A stretch of 64,000 nt of DNA from Cloeon dipterum (lineage: Eukaryota > Arthropoda > Insecta > Ephemeroptera > Baetidae), in NCBI RefSeq assembly GCF_949628265.1, contig NC_088790.1, positions 19,906,545 through 19,970,544 of the forward strand, written 5' to 3'. A program made the position numbers and the translations under genes. The notes beneath the pieces were generated by a model, which saw only the letters and a program-made list of their open reading frames with translations, was not told where the DNA came from and ran no database searches. Below are positions 27,201 to 40,500 of the stretch, piece after piece (within the stretch, counting starts at the first letter, position 1; every line of letters starts with the position of its first letter).

Positions 27201-30200
27201 CCGACCGTCCGTCCGTCCGGGCTGAAATAAGCTCTCGTTTCCACTTTTGACGCAAGCCAGTGTAAGCACACACGCACGAATGCAACTGAGTGGATTGCGG
27301 CCGGCGATGCTGACCAAACGCAGCTTAAGGCCTCGCTCGCACGATCTGCTGCTTGTGTCCACTGTTCTGATGACAGAGAGCTTTAAGCTAATGCTTTTGT
27401 TCCTGATCACATTTTGCTAGGTCTTACACAAATATTATGGATTTTGCGAAGCAGGAATATTGACATCTCTGTAGAGCAGCCTTTCAACTAAATGAAAATC
27501 CCACTTTTCTTCAGGATAGAGTTGAGCCATTATTTTTTGAATTAATTTTTAATTGATTCCTGCCCCTGAAACTATTACAGAGATTAGATTTCCCTAAGTG
27601 AGTAATTTTTTCATTTTTCGTTGTATTGCTAACTTGAATATTTAAGCAAGCAAACTAAATTCAGAAGCACACACTCTTTAAAAAAATTTTAATTAGAAGG
27701 AGTTTTATAGAATTGTTGGTTTTTAATTAAAACAATTTAATTTTACTTTAAAATAGACCGCATTTCCGATGCATTAGAACGTACATGGTTTTTTAAATTT
27801 GCATACCTTGAATGAGTAAAAAAACGAAATAGTCATGTTGCAACAACAAAAGCAAGTTGGCTGACTAGGGAATATAGTTTTCGCAAATTTGTTCCACTCT
27901 ACTGCATCTCAAAAGGGAGGAAAGAAAATGTTTGCGTCAACACACGTAGGTTACACTGCGCGACGAACGGAAAAAATAATACAGATCCTGCAGCAGCAAG
28001 GCGCATTATTACTCTCGGCGGCTCTCTTTTCCGCGCCTAATATGCATGGAAATGAAAAACAGCCGCGTGCGAGGAAAGAAAAGAGGCAAATGCAGCCTCA
28101 GCCCGTGTGCCGTAATGCGATCAAAAAGCGGTGGGCGGGACTCGTGCTTGCTCTCTCATATATCCCGCGCGACGTTGGGCTCAGCTCATTATGCACAATA
28201 TTTGCACCATTCAAAGCGGCCCTTTTGCAGCACAAGTCGCTCTTGCAAGAAGAGGAAGAGCATGCAGCAGTGTTTTCATCATAAGCAAGCCCTCCTTTCA
28301 TCTGCGCTCTCGCTATTACGGGGATTAGAAACACACGGCGGCGATATTCTAGTAATGGATTGCTGCTTTTGTTCTCGCGCCACAAAACACGCTAAATACA
28401 GCCAAGGTCGCGCCTAGTCAGGGCTAATTCGACCGAAAATTCATTTATGCTATTTTAGAGAGATGAGGAATTCAATTATAACTAATTGCTTGCTCAAAAC
28501 ATTCCTAATTAAAAATAAATCATGCAATTTTGATACTGATGAAGAAATATCAAGAATGAAAATTACGCTTGGAGTTAGCATAAGAAGACTTAACAAACCC
28601 AAATTAAAATTTAAAATGTTGAGGAAAAAGGAATTTTAATGAGATAAAAAATGCTGCTTTGTATATGCACCGAAACCAAAAATCTAGAAGGAATATTCCT
28701 TAGTGGATGCTGCTACTACTGTCCATTCAAGGCAAAGTGGAATGTTTTTGCATTTTTTGATAGTTGATAAAATTTTAAATCATCAAAATTATGGGAGACA
28801 ATATTTTATCTGGTTTAAATAAAAGTAAATTCACCGTACATTGAAAATATTTTCGCGCTAATATATTTAGCTGGAATAACACAGGGCAACGATTGAATAT
28901 GATTTGCAATTTTGTTTTCAGAGGAGTCGATTGAGTTAGTTATATGAGTAATAATAACGCACCAAAACTTAAAATTTGTTTCACTCGAATCTTCAGAATG
29001 AGAATTTTCCTCTTTTTTAGTAATTTTTATTTATTAAACTCTTAACGACAAAGTTTGTTTTTTAGTAGTTCCATCCATGAAATTTTGAAGGCAGATTTTA
29101 TAAGGATTTTAAAAGAGGACAACTTTTTGTAGCTTTTAAGCCCTGTAGGAATAGCCCTCTTTAAGGAATTAATTTCATGATTGTAATTTGAATAAAAATA
29201 CTGAAAGTCTCCATTAAGATTATTTATCGATCATCGCCTTTGAAAGGCCGATAAAATAGTTTTCACGGGAAAGGATACGAGAGTGTATATTTTTCCGCTT
29301 TCAACTCATCACGGCTTCTGATACAAATTATTTGAAAATCCATATATTCATGATCACAGCAGAGATTGCAGCTTCCGCATCTACACAGCCGTTAGAAATG
29401 TTTGGAGAATATCTCAAATAATCAATATATACATGCGCTCGCATCTCGGCGCTAGGAAAACAAGCAAAACTCCGCTACTTCCTGCTTGGGGTCTCTCTTT
29501 AAAGGACGAGAATTGATTGGCCCAGATGCGAGTGTAGGCTAATAGGAGCTAGGTGTGTGTGTGTGTGCACATGTGAACAGACACGAAAGAGTTTTCCATA
29601 TACACGGGCAGCGACGCGTGAGAGCGAATGCACGCCCCCGCTCGCTGTATATTAATGACGAGGAGCTGCATGCTCCAATGCATTCCGACAGAGGAGCCGA
29701 CTTGAGTGTGTTGTTGCCCGATCGATTTTCGGGCCAGCCGCCACTACCATAAAGCGCCCAACATAATTTCCGTGGGATTTGTCACGCTACGTGATGGAAA
29801 CGGGGTTGTGTGTGTGTGCGGCAGCAGCAGGTGTTTGTCGACTGCGCGTTTAAAAAATGGGATCGTCGGTGTATCGTGCACGCGGCGAGCCCTTTGATGA
29901 CAAACAATCAACCGTTAGAACAAGCTCGATTATTTCGTTGAAACATCTCATCGGATTTATTGATTGACTAGAGGTCAATCTCTAACATTTACGAAAACAA
30001 AATGAATGAATTTGAATTACATATTACTAGGGTTGGGTTTTTCTGTGCGTCCTTTATGCCTATGTAGGCATTAAATGAATAGCACGAATCATGAAATTTA
30101 AAGACTTTTGAGCACTCTCAAATCCTTCTAAAACAGTCTTTATCAGTCAGTTTTAGATCTTAAAATGTTGCTAAATTCTTTAAAACAACATCATCACGTC

Positions 30201-33200
30201 ATCAAAATTTCTTTAAACATTATAGGCATAATATCACTTTTATGTTGAACTATTTATAAAATTCTGAGGCATAGCGAAAGAAAAAAGTTCAGCTGTGAGT
30301 GGCGGTCACATTTGGACATGACCAAAAAGGTTCAAAATTGTGAATTTAACCCATATATTGAGGAGATTTTTAGCAGAGTGATTTGAAGGCGATCAACTAT
30401 TTATTTATTTACGTCCTTTTTACATTTACAATCAGGACGCAACAATTTCCTGAGCTGCAAGTCATTTAATATTTTGAATCTCGCGTACCGAAAAACCTCA
30501 ATCCGGCTCAAAATAAAAGTCCAAACAATGTGCAGTGCTTTTAAAATATAGAACATAGTATAATATGAAAACTATAAAAAGTTGCTCTTTCTTAAGCATG
30601 TTTAAGAATCCAAGCGATAATTTTTCGGTCCATTAAAAATAAAAGCCACATTTTCATTAAACAACCTGTCAGTCCTGCGGCGAAGCTTGAAGCTAATCTA
30701 TTAACAGTTGAAGCAACTGGATGTGACAGTTTTACCGGCGGCATGTGTTTCTCATTCAATAGACGCATTCTCTGTGTTGTTTGCTTGCTTACGTTGATTC
30801 TTTCTGGGCGATCTAGCTCTCTTTTCGTATAGAATAAGCGAGCGAACCGCAGGGAAAGAAAGAGATTTCGGGCGCAGCATTCAAATGACGCACAATAACA
30901 CAAGTTGAGTGATCTCATTCTGCGCGCACGGTGTGTGTGTATATCCGAGTTTGAGTGCCAAAAGCGTGGCCAACGTTATAGGGGGCAGCGAGACTATTTT
31001 TGGACTCAGCTCCACTCTGACTAGCGCGCACCGCTCACTGAAGAAGACTAAAGCAACGCCACTGAAAAAGGCACAGACCGGGTTTCTCTTGTATGCTTGT
31101 TGTAACTATAGGCCTGTGATACTCGGACAGTTTTCCCATAAAATATTAAGCTTTATTAAAGCAATATTTTCATAGAACAGCCGGTTTCCGTTGGGAATTT
31201 TCAATTGCAGCTAAAACCAGCAATGTTAGGATCCTAGCAACATCATAGTTTTCACGTTGTCTGATTCCAGAGGTTGATTCTGATAACACAACTTTTTGAT
31301 TCAGCCTTTTTATAAGAAAATGAGCCATATAAAGCAGAAATTAGAGCATTTTTTCATAAATAACTTGTTTTAAATCAATAAATTCTAGAATAATTTCTAA
31401 AATAGTTTTTGCAAAATTTATTTTATTTTAACAACTGAAAAATGGGAAATTGTGCTTATTAGGCATTTGTGATTTTACAGGAGTTATATATAATTGTTCA
31501 AAAGGTTCATTATATAACCTTTATACTCCTCTTAGGATGCTGAATTTTGGTTATTGAGAAATAATTTTGTATTTTTGCGCTTTCTAACAACAGAGGCAAA
31601 TTTTTAATTAGATGGTTTTAGATCCCCAAAAATTGTATATATACATATATGTTTACACAGCATTTAAAAAAGACCGTTTGTTGATTCGTATTATTCTAAA
31701 TTGTCTTTAGAGTATATTGCGACAGTTAAATTTTTTTAATCAACTTTAAACACAATTTTGCAACGAGGATGAAGCCTCCTGGTTTTATTTATTTCCAATA
31801 TGAACACAACTTCGAGTGGTCACCTATTTCAAAAACTTTAAAAAGGTTTGAGGTAATCTTTTTAAAAGCTTGCTGAAATGGCTGAAAATTTCAATTGAAA
31901 AAATTTGCGGTTTAAACTACGACCAACTCTAGTTTGCTTTTACTTTCCAAAGCACAACAACTGTTCCGTTAATCCGGGGGTAAAAATTTACCCCCTGCAA
32001 GGAACGAGTTTCCACACATTTTTCGTCCTCAGACGACGGGTTTCCTCCCTCACGTAGCGAAAATTCCAAGCAGCACTTATCTGCTGGACGATGTATCATC
32101 GAGTGAGAGAGCGTTTCTCGTACTCTCTCTTTTGCAGCGGCGCTAATGTAACGAAAATTGCGGTCTGCACTTCTCGCCGCGGTGGGTCGATTTTCCTCCA
32201 TCTTCTCTTACGCGAGAAAATTGCAGCCTTTCCCAGAAATCGGATCCCGAATTCATTTTGTAAAAGAACAAAGCAAGGCTTCCGAGAAATCGGCCTCTGG
32301 AAAGGGGAGATGTGCAATCACCTCCCTGCGAATTATAGTCAGAGTGGCCGTCCAATCGGTCAGATTCAACGAACCTTCCGAGAAAAGTCGATTTTCAATC
32401 GATAAAGTAGCTGTACTCTATTCTCTATATTGTTGAGGCCACAGAGACAACAGACAGTATTCGTAATAATTTGCGTATATTTTGCGGCGAAGCTTCGGGG
32501 GCGGGGTTTTTCGCAGACAAACAGACGGGAAGATCTCTTCCGTGACAACCTGTGGAGCTCCAGATAACAAGCAAAAAAGGAGGGAGAGGGAAGAAAAGAG
32601 GGTAGAAAAGCTCGCTAGATGTATTTTTACTTTTATGGCAGCTAACTCGAGGCCGTTGTGTCATTTCCGAGAAAGGATTGTGTGGAATTTTTGAATTTCG
32701 TCTTTCTTGTTACGCCTCAGATGGAATATGGAACCGAAAAATACTCGACAAACCATTTCAGAAACAGTTAGTGGAATTTTCGGGTTTCCTCATTTGTAAT
32801 CAAGAAATTTTTCCAGCAGTGGAACCAATCGATGGTGGAAATGGATTTTTCATGAGTTGCACGAAGGACGAATTTAAGGCGAATAAACTTTAACTCTGGG
32901 TTAGGCGTGAGAAATAGGATAAGGAAGATCAATCACTTTGACAAGTTTGGTTTTCTCGCTGACGAAATTCAACTGAATCCATCCTTCTGCCATGGCATAA
33001 ATCGATATAAAAAGAAAATATTATCATTGCACGAAGCGTTGGAAGGTTTTTCACGCACTTGACACTTCCCTGTCAAATAAATCATCCAAACTCTTCCAAC
33101 GCACTGTTAACAAAAAAGAAGGGCTAAAAATTGATACCGTGGCTCTGTGAGTCCAAGAAGAAATTTTATCGACATAATATCCCTTCATATGAAAGTAACC

Positions 33201-36200
33201 CAAAGTTTTTGATGCTGATTTAGATATTTCAAAAAGTTTGAAACTGCGTGATTCATGATCCTTTGATGTTTGGATAGCAATTAACTGTAGGCACCGAAAA
33301 ACGGGTAGATAGTATACATTTTACGTCGCTTTTTAAAGAATTCGTTATTTCAACGCGCCCAAAGCTCAGTATCTAAAATTAATTCTGATAGCTTGCGTTT
33401 TTCATGAAAAATGGAAAAGCTTTTTGCCGCTGAAATCCGGATTTCCTCTCTACGGTGCAAATGAAGCACTACTGCTGCTTCATCTGGCTGTACATAATTG
33501 TGGAGCATGAGCTTTTGAAATTGTGGTGCGTCGGGTAGATAAAAAGGAGCAAAAAGTAAATGCCGCCGGGGGCATCAAAGCGGTGGCAGGCCACGTAATA
33601 ATAATGATAATTATTGCAAGCGAATTTCAGTTCTCTCTCGGGTGACGACGAAAGGTCGGACAAGCGCCGCATTACTCGCATTTCACCGCGGCAAAAGGCT
33701 GAAATAATGCCGGTGACGGGCGAATTCGCTCAGCCCCATTATTGCTGCCGCGCCAAATGTAATTACACAAACACGCTGCACAATTCCCTTTTGTTTGACG
33801 ACAATTGCTGCCAACATTTATATTTTTATCGCTGCGTTGCGAACACAATTTTTCGTTTCAAACAACATTTTTTATTGCAATGAGGCATCGGCGCTTTTTC
33901 GCCAGCTGGTTCGAACTATTTTCCGAATTTATTTCAACACACCAAACGTAAACACTCGTGGAAAAACGGCTTTGCTCCGAGTTTGATGTGAGAGTATTCA
34001 TTTTAATATTTATTTTAGTCTTGAAGGAAAGGTAGCGTGTGGAAATTCAAATGTCATTTAACGATTCCATGAAGGAATGTTTGCTTACGTCAACAGCTCT
34101 TATATAAACCTTTTCACCACTAGAGTACATCATTGATTGACGGCAAACACAGCCACAGCAGACTAGAATTTATCCATCGATGCTAAGAGACTTCAAAACA
34201 TTTTAAAAAATTCTTAAAGTTTTCCGTCGTAGCTTCATTTTTTTGGGACTCCGGTCTGAATATTAAATATTTCGTGCTCTTGCTTGAAATAGCTAAAAGT
34301 TGTCGTGCAATAAATTTTCATTCGTTCAGCATTCGTTGAAAGTTGGCCTTTCTATAAATGGAAAGAGCGTCATTCAGCTTTCAACCAGCAATATTTATGA
34401 ATAAATTACATTTCGTCGGCGTCCATATTGGTATTTCCGAGCACGAAACCCTCCACAACACAATGCAAGCAACGTGTTTGTGTGCATACGACTTTCTGAT
34501 TTATTCAGAATCCACCATCCAGCGAGCTTTCAGCGATTTGCACTCGTTTTTTTCTCTCTCTCTCATGTGCTTTCGTCAAAGAATTCATTACTGTTCTCGT
34601 TTAAAAAGTGTGCTTCGCGTGTGGGGAGCACATAAACATTTGTTAATTACGACGCGTCTTGCTTGACTTCCAAACATTGCGCCTACATAATCGATTAATT
34701 GAACAGAAGATGCTTATCTCGACTGGCAGGCGCGGGCAGACTCTAAAATCTGGCCACGCATGTAGCAATTTCAATCCATTACATTTTACAAATTCCGCTC
34801 CGTAGAGACGGCGAACGCAATTTGTCAGGCATTTCTGTCGTGCCGGTTGCATAATCAAGATTGTATTTAGACCTGCTATTACGTATGTTAATTATCTAAA
34901 CATCAAAATTTCGTTTTTTATTCACACTGAAGATATGTTGATGAAAACATATTTCTGCTTGTAATTTTTAGTACAATAACACAATTTTGGAAATATTTTT
35001 GTCGAGCGCTATTTTACAAAATCACCTTTCAGTAGTGTAAACCACTAACAATTGTTTTTTGTTAAGTAGAGCACTGAGAAAAAAGTTGGGAAACCAGGTT
35101 TTTTTATTGTTTTGAAAAATCTCTCTTCGAGTGAGGCGTTTTTTAATATAATTTGATGGTGTTGTGTGTGACACCCAAATGGTCAAGATTTTGTGGAGAA
35201 AATACAATTTGCTGTTCACACCTGTAATTGGCCGTTGCAGTGACAGAACATAATAAGGCTTCTTCACGTGGACTGAAAATTTTAGTTTTATATTATTTGA
35301 GATTAACATTTCAATGAATGAACTGTCCTAAAGGTAAATCATTAATTGACTCAATAACTATAAAATCCAATTCCATATTGTCCTTTACAACAATCAATTA
35401 GGTCAGTCTTGTTGAACTGAAATGGAATTTCCAAACATTAATTTTAAAGAGCAAAACCGACTGCTGATAATTTTATTAATCAACGCGCGTTGCCCACAGT
35501 GGAAGAGCAACAAAAGCAATTAATTGATTCAGCCTGCTTTTATGGTGGCGCGCAATTTCCTTGTTACAAACTTTCTGGCTAATTACAAAAAGTTCCAGAA
35601 GAGCGAAATCACCAAAAGTTACGTAATTCACAGCAGCTAACAGAGACACGTTCGCAGTTACACAGGATGGAGTCACGCCAGTCCAAATTGGTCGCGACCC
35701 GTCTGCGAACTTTCAGTTTTCCGGTTTAATAAAGCGCCACTCTCTTCCAGGAAATAAAGACACATATTACATACACGCTCCGCCTGGCTTTATTTCATCA
35801 GCACCTGTGCGCCGCTATGCTTGTAATAATATCCATGCGTGTCCCAGTGCTGAGGGAGGTGCTAAAAACGAAGTAAATGTAGTAAAAGAAGTCGGTAAAA
35901 TCGATTCTTTGGTTTTTGGAGTTGCCTCGCAGCAGACTGAAAGTTATTTGCTTCCTAGTAAACTCAAATTAGGCCGTTTCGAAAGAGTTTGGACAATGCT
36001 TCACTTCCCTGACGTGCGCGAAGGCACTTTTGAACACGCAACATTTGAACTTTCATCATCCGACGAGCCAGAGGCAAAAGTTCACTCACTCAAGTCTTGG
36101 CGGCTCTCCTCTTCGGCACACGTGCATTTATTTGCTCTGCCTCTTACTCTCATGGAAGGGCCAACGCAAACACAGACTCGGCAATTCAATCAGGGGCAAC

Positions 36201-37470
36201 GCAGTCATTCTTTTCCATTTGAGCGTGACGTGGAGAGTTACCTCGCAATAATCTTGTCCTATTACCTGTACCAGACCTGAACCAACTCACATTCAACGTC
36301 GAGACTAAGGAATAAAAGAAGGCCTTTCAATAAATTCGGAATCCGTGATTTTATTAACTCTGTTTATTAAACGTTTATCTCGTAATTGATTTGTTCGAGA
36401 GAGCTCAATTACCAACTTGCTGGAGAGCCAGGAGAGGAAATTGATTTAATCAAAGTAGCTATGCACAGAACTGCACGTCTAGTTTCCGTGCTTCGTAGCG
36501 TGGGACTTGAAATTAGCACAATTCATTGAATTGAAAGCTACACATGTCACAACAAACTAAAATCCACCATTTTTCACGAGTTGTTTGGCAAAATTATTGT
36601 TTACATTTTAAAATCACTACACTCAATCTAAATATTTATACTGAATGGGATTCGTATCGATGATCAATCAATTTGTAAGATATTGCAACGGACAAAGGTT
36701 ATTTTTGTTTATTTTGATTTTTTTATAGCTGTAAAATTTAAGAGAAAAATATATAATGTCGTGATGCTATCGATCAAACCTTATTAGATTTAAAAAAAAT
36801 ATAAAAAGAGTAAAAATTCTATAGCTGGAATGTCTTCCCTGCTAAAATTTGCAATTCTAGAAGATAATTTTTTAAAATATCTTTTCATTTAAATATTCCA
36901 CTCAGTTTCAATACAAAGCAAACGGCAATACTCTTTTTGTGAACGAAATAAACGAGGGGAAAAAGCGAGCTATATATAATAGTTAAATCTATTCCTACCT
37001 TAAATGTAAAGTAAATGCGCATTCCAATCGTTGCAGGAATAATCGCCATTTGAGTCTTGTGATTGAGGAGGCGGAAACAAAATTAAACCAGGAGGATTAC
37101 GCTGATGGCAGAATGGAAACGAGCACTCGGCCTAGTTTAGCACAATCGAGCGAAAATCAATCAAGCACTCGAATGAGATTTTACCCAACGGTGTCCAATT
37201 AGCGAGATGGCAATATGTGCGCATTTGTCGCGACAGATTGCAACTTTTAATGAGGCCAGCTTGCACAATATATTAATGGAAGGTTATTTACTGAATAACT
37301 CACGACCTGTGGTCGTAGAGTGGAATTAAAGCCGTGAGTTTCCTGCCGACCTGCCGAGAAGTGTTTGCTCTTGCTCGCAGTCTCCGCGAAGCTGGGCAAA
37401 CGTACACGCAGGCAGACACGTTTTGTGCTTGAAATTAATGCGCCCTTCCTTCACTTGTCGTCGGCAGAAT

Positions 37471-37523
<53 letters not shown>

Positions 37524-40500
37524 ACTGTGTGCAAATGAACGCGACCAAGAGTGAAAAGGCTTGCGACACAGAACACACATGAAGACAAGACCCGAGACTA
37601 TTTGCTCTCACATGATTCTCTCCTTGCCTCGGTTAAATGGCTTGTTTTGTATGCAAATCACCCTTTTATCTCCGAGACCCACTCATACACATTCTAAAGA
37701 TGCTGGTGGAGTGCGGCTGAACGACTCTATCACTTTCAGCCAAAATAACTTGTTCTGCAGTCAAGAACAAACTTTTTAATCACATTTTATTGGTCTGTGA
37801 ATTTTCTCTGACGAGAAAACTCTCAAGATGCTCAATTTATATGGTGGGGACTTTATAGAATTATTACTTTTTTCAACAACCACGACTGAATGTTTAATTC
37901 GACGGTGGGGGGCTTCAAAAGAAGCAAATTTGAATTTCTACATAAATTTCCTGCTCAACTAGTTACAGTTGTTGGTTTGGCAGCCCTAATTCATGGGCTT
38001 CGTGTCCCGTCTAGGGGCTGAGGAGCAGGATATGAAAAATGAACAGCTTGATATGCACCAATGAAGCTGCTTTTAATTTCAACTGAAAAATGATGATGAC
38101 CTCAAGTGCTTCAGCCTTCATTGGCATCTATCAACAAGAAGAAAAAACATGTTAAATCGTCTTAATGTCATGTGAGCGGAATTTGGGAAATTCGGTGACA
38201 AACAATTTGAATAAGACGGGACTGCGGCTTTAATTCCGAAAGACAACATCGGTCGCCCCGAACCCAAATGGTTTTCGGGCCCTGCATCTGCCCACTTTAC
38301 CTTATCCTGCCTAATAAATTCCCTCCCTTATTCCCTTTAATTTCAGACGCTTCATTTCCCACGGTGGGTTTCACAATTTTATAAACTATTCTGCCTTTCG
38401 GAATTACAGCCGCAGTCAAATTAGTTTTCACGGAATTTCCCAAATTCCGCTCACATGTCACCACCTTAAAGATCTAGATTATGCATTTGATCAAATCGAA
38501 GTTTCCGTTCGTGCAGTGCACCGTTTTCGCGAGTCAGCTCGTCGGAGTTTGCGGGCGTCTATTATTAATATTTAGCCGACCTCGTGGTTAATTGGCAGCC
38601 AAGGATGCTGGGGGGATGTTTCTGGTCTTGCTGCCGCGGAACAAAAGCGTCAGACCGGCTCTGCTAACTAATTATTGGCACAGCAAACCATAACAAACAA
38701 CACACGGCGTGCACTGCGCTTCGTCATCGTCACTTTGTCGAGTGCATCATCTAAAGCTGCAGATAATAGAGTACACTAATTGAGTGTAACCATGACACGT
38801 GCCATGAACACCGGAGACTCCAGCAAGGCGAATAGCAAATTATTCGCCGCAATTCCAGCTTGATGCTGATGAAGCAATAATGTGTAATCTCTTTCAAATT
38901 AGGAGGCTCTGCCTCCGCACTAAATTCAAACACAGCGCTCTCTCTGGATAAATAATTAAGGAAAAGGAGAAAATTCATTTACGAAGATGCTGTATTCAAC
39001 GCAACATTTCTCAGATTTATTTTCTCTTGCCATGAATGTATATATTAAATTTCAAACAGCTCATTACTGCTGAAGTTCTCCATTACAAGTCGGAATTTGC
39101 TAGCCATGAGGGAAACTGAGACATGCATAAATTGTAAATCAAACCCTCGCTTGTTTCGCTATATATCTTGTATTTAGATAGGTAATCTGAATCTAATTAA
39201 GGCATTATTTCCCTCCCTAGGCCAGCAAACAATTACAGCGTGTCTCTGTAGCTATTTATAGATTTGCTGCCTATTTCACTCCATTGTTTATTTCTTGCGA
39301 TTACAACGTAACTATATAGCGCGAGACACTTACTTAAAATATAAACGATTCTTATCCATAACATAGAAACATTAATCTTACTTTAAAGCTTCAAGGCACC
39401 CTGAATTGAATGACTGACTTAATTTTTAATAATTTAATCATCTGAAACCAAAATGTTCAGAATTGGAACAATAGAATCAATTGATACCACAAAATGTTTT
39501 CAATCGTTCAATTCAGGGGGCTTTAATCTGATGTTCCTCTGAAAATTGGAAGCTGGATCAAATTCTCAACAATCAAAATTTCACAACCAACGTTCACAAT
39601 GGGTGGATTTTCCGTTCAGGATGCTGATTTGCCTAGACCCGTGTCTAGACGAGGTTGCGGACAAATTTATCGCATACTCGTTTCGCGAGAGATCTGGATG
39701 GATGTGTTTACTCTCGCGTGCACAAGGTGGAATAAATAAACAAACAAGCACGCGCGTGTGCTTCTGACCCGGGGGATTCTCGAAGGGCTGCCGCCACTGC
39801 GCGGCCTGTACGCTCGGGGTTCAATATCAGCAAACAAGCCGAGTGCAAACAGCCACTGACACGATGGACCGCTTGTTAAGGGCCTTCAATCGCAGCGTTC
39901 GTTTCGCAGAAAAGCAGCGCGAGCGAGCGCACATGTGTATGTGCGAACGGAAAAGCGATAATTGCGAAATTTTAATGGATTCCGCCTGAACTCTGTTGAA
40001 TAAGCTCGCTTGTGTGATGGAGTTTATTGCATTGACGGGTGTTTTCGCAATCGACGCGAAAAAACGGAAAAACATCACACTGTGTTACTTACAAGGCTCA
40101 TGCATTTTGCCGTTAGTTAAAATTGCAGTTCAAAGTTTTGTTTCTGCACATGAAAGGTATGAGAAAGATGAGTGAAATGTCAAACATCGAATTTTAATTG
40201 AATGATCCGTTTCTTTTATTTAAATTCAGATCAATAGAACAATAGAAGTATAAATAATGGTCTGAAAACGAAAATTTAACATAATATATGAACCAACAAC
40301 TTCATTAAGAAGTTCGCCAGAGAAATTTAATGCAGTTTTTCCTGAAAATTGGGATTTTTTCTGGGCGTTTCGCAACTAAGAGTATCTTCTCAAGTTCTAA
40401 TGACGGTTGACCATTTAGACAGCCTACAACTTTTATTTTAAACCACAATTTTGTAATATTGTCCATTTTTGAAATCTTTTGTTAATTTATTCTACATGTT

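Noticed and set aside
35807..36280. 157-codon open frame in the long RGK intron
   Set aside because: No family resemblance or repeated conserved motif, and no neighbouring exon. Treated as chance.
37981..38035. Possible tRNA around the GCAGCCC...GGGGCTG pairing
   Set aside because: The arms do not make a cloverleaf and there are no A or B boxes.
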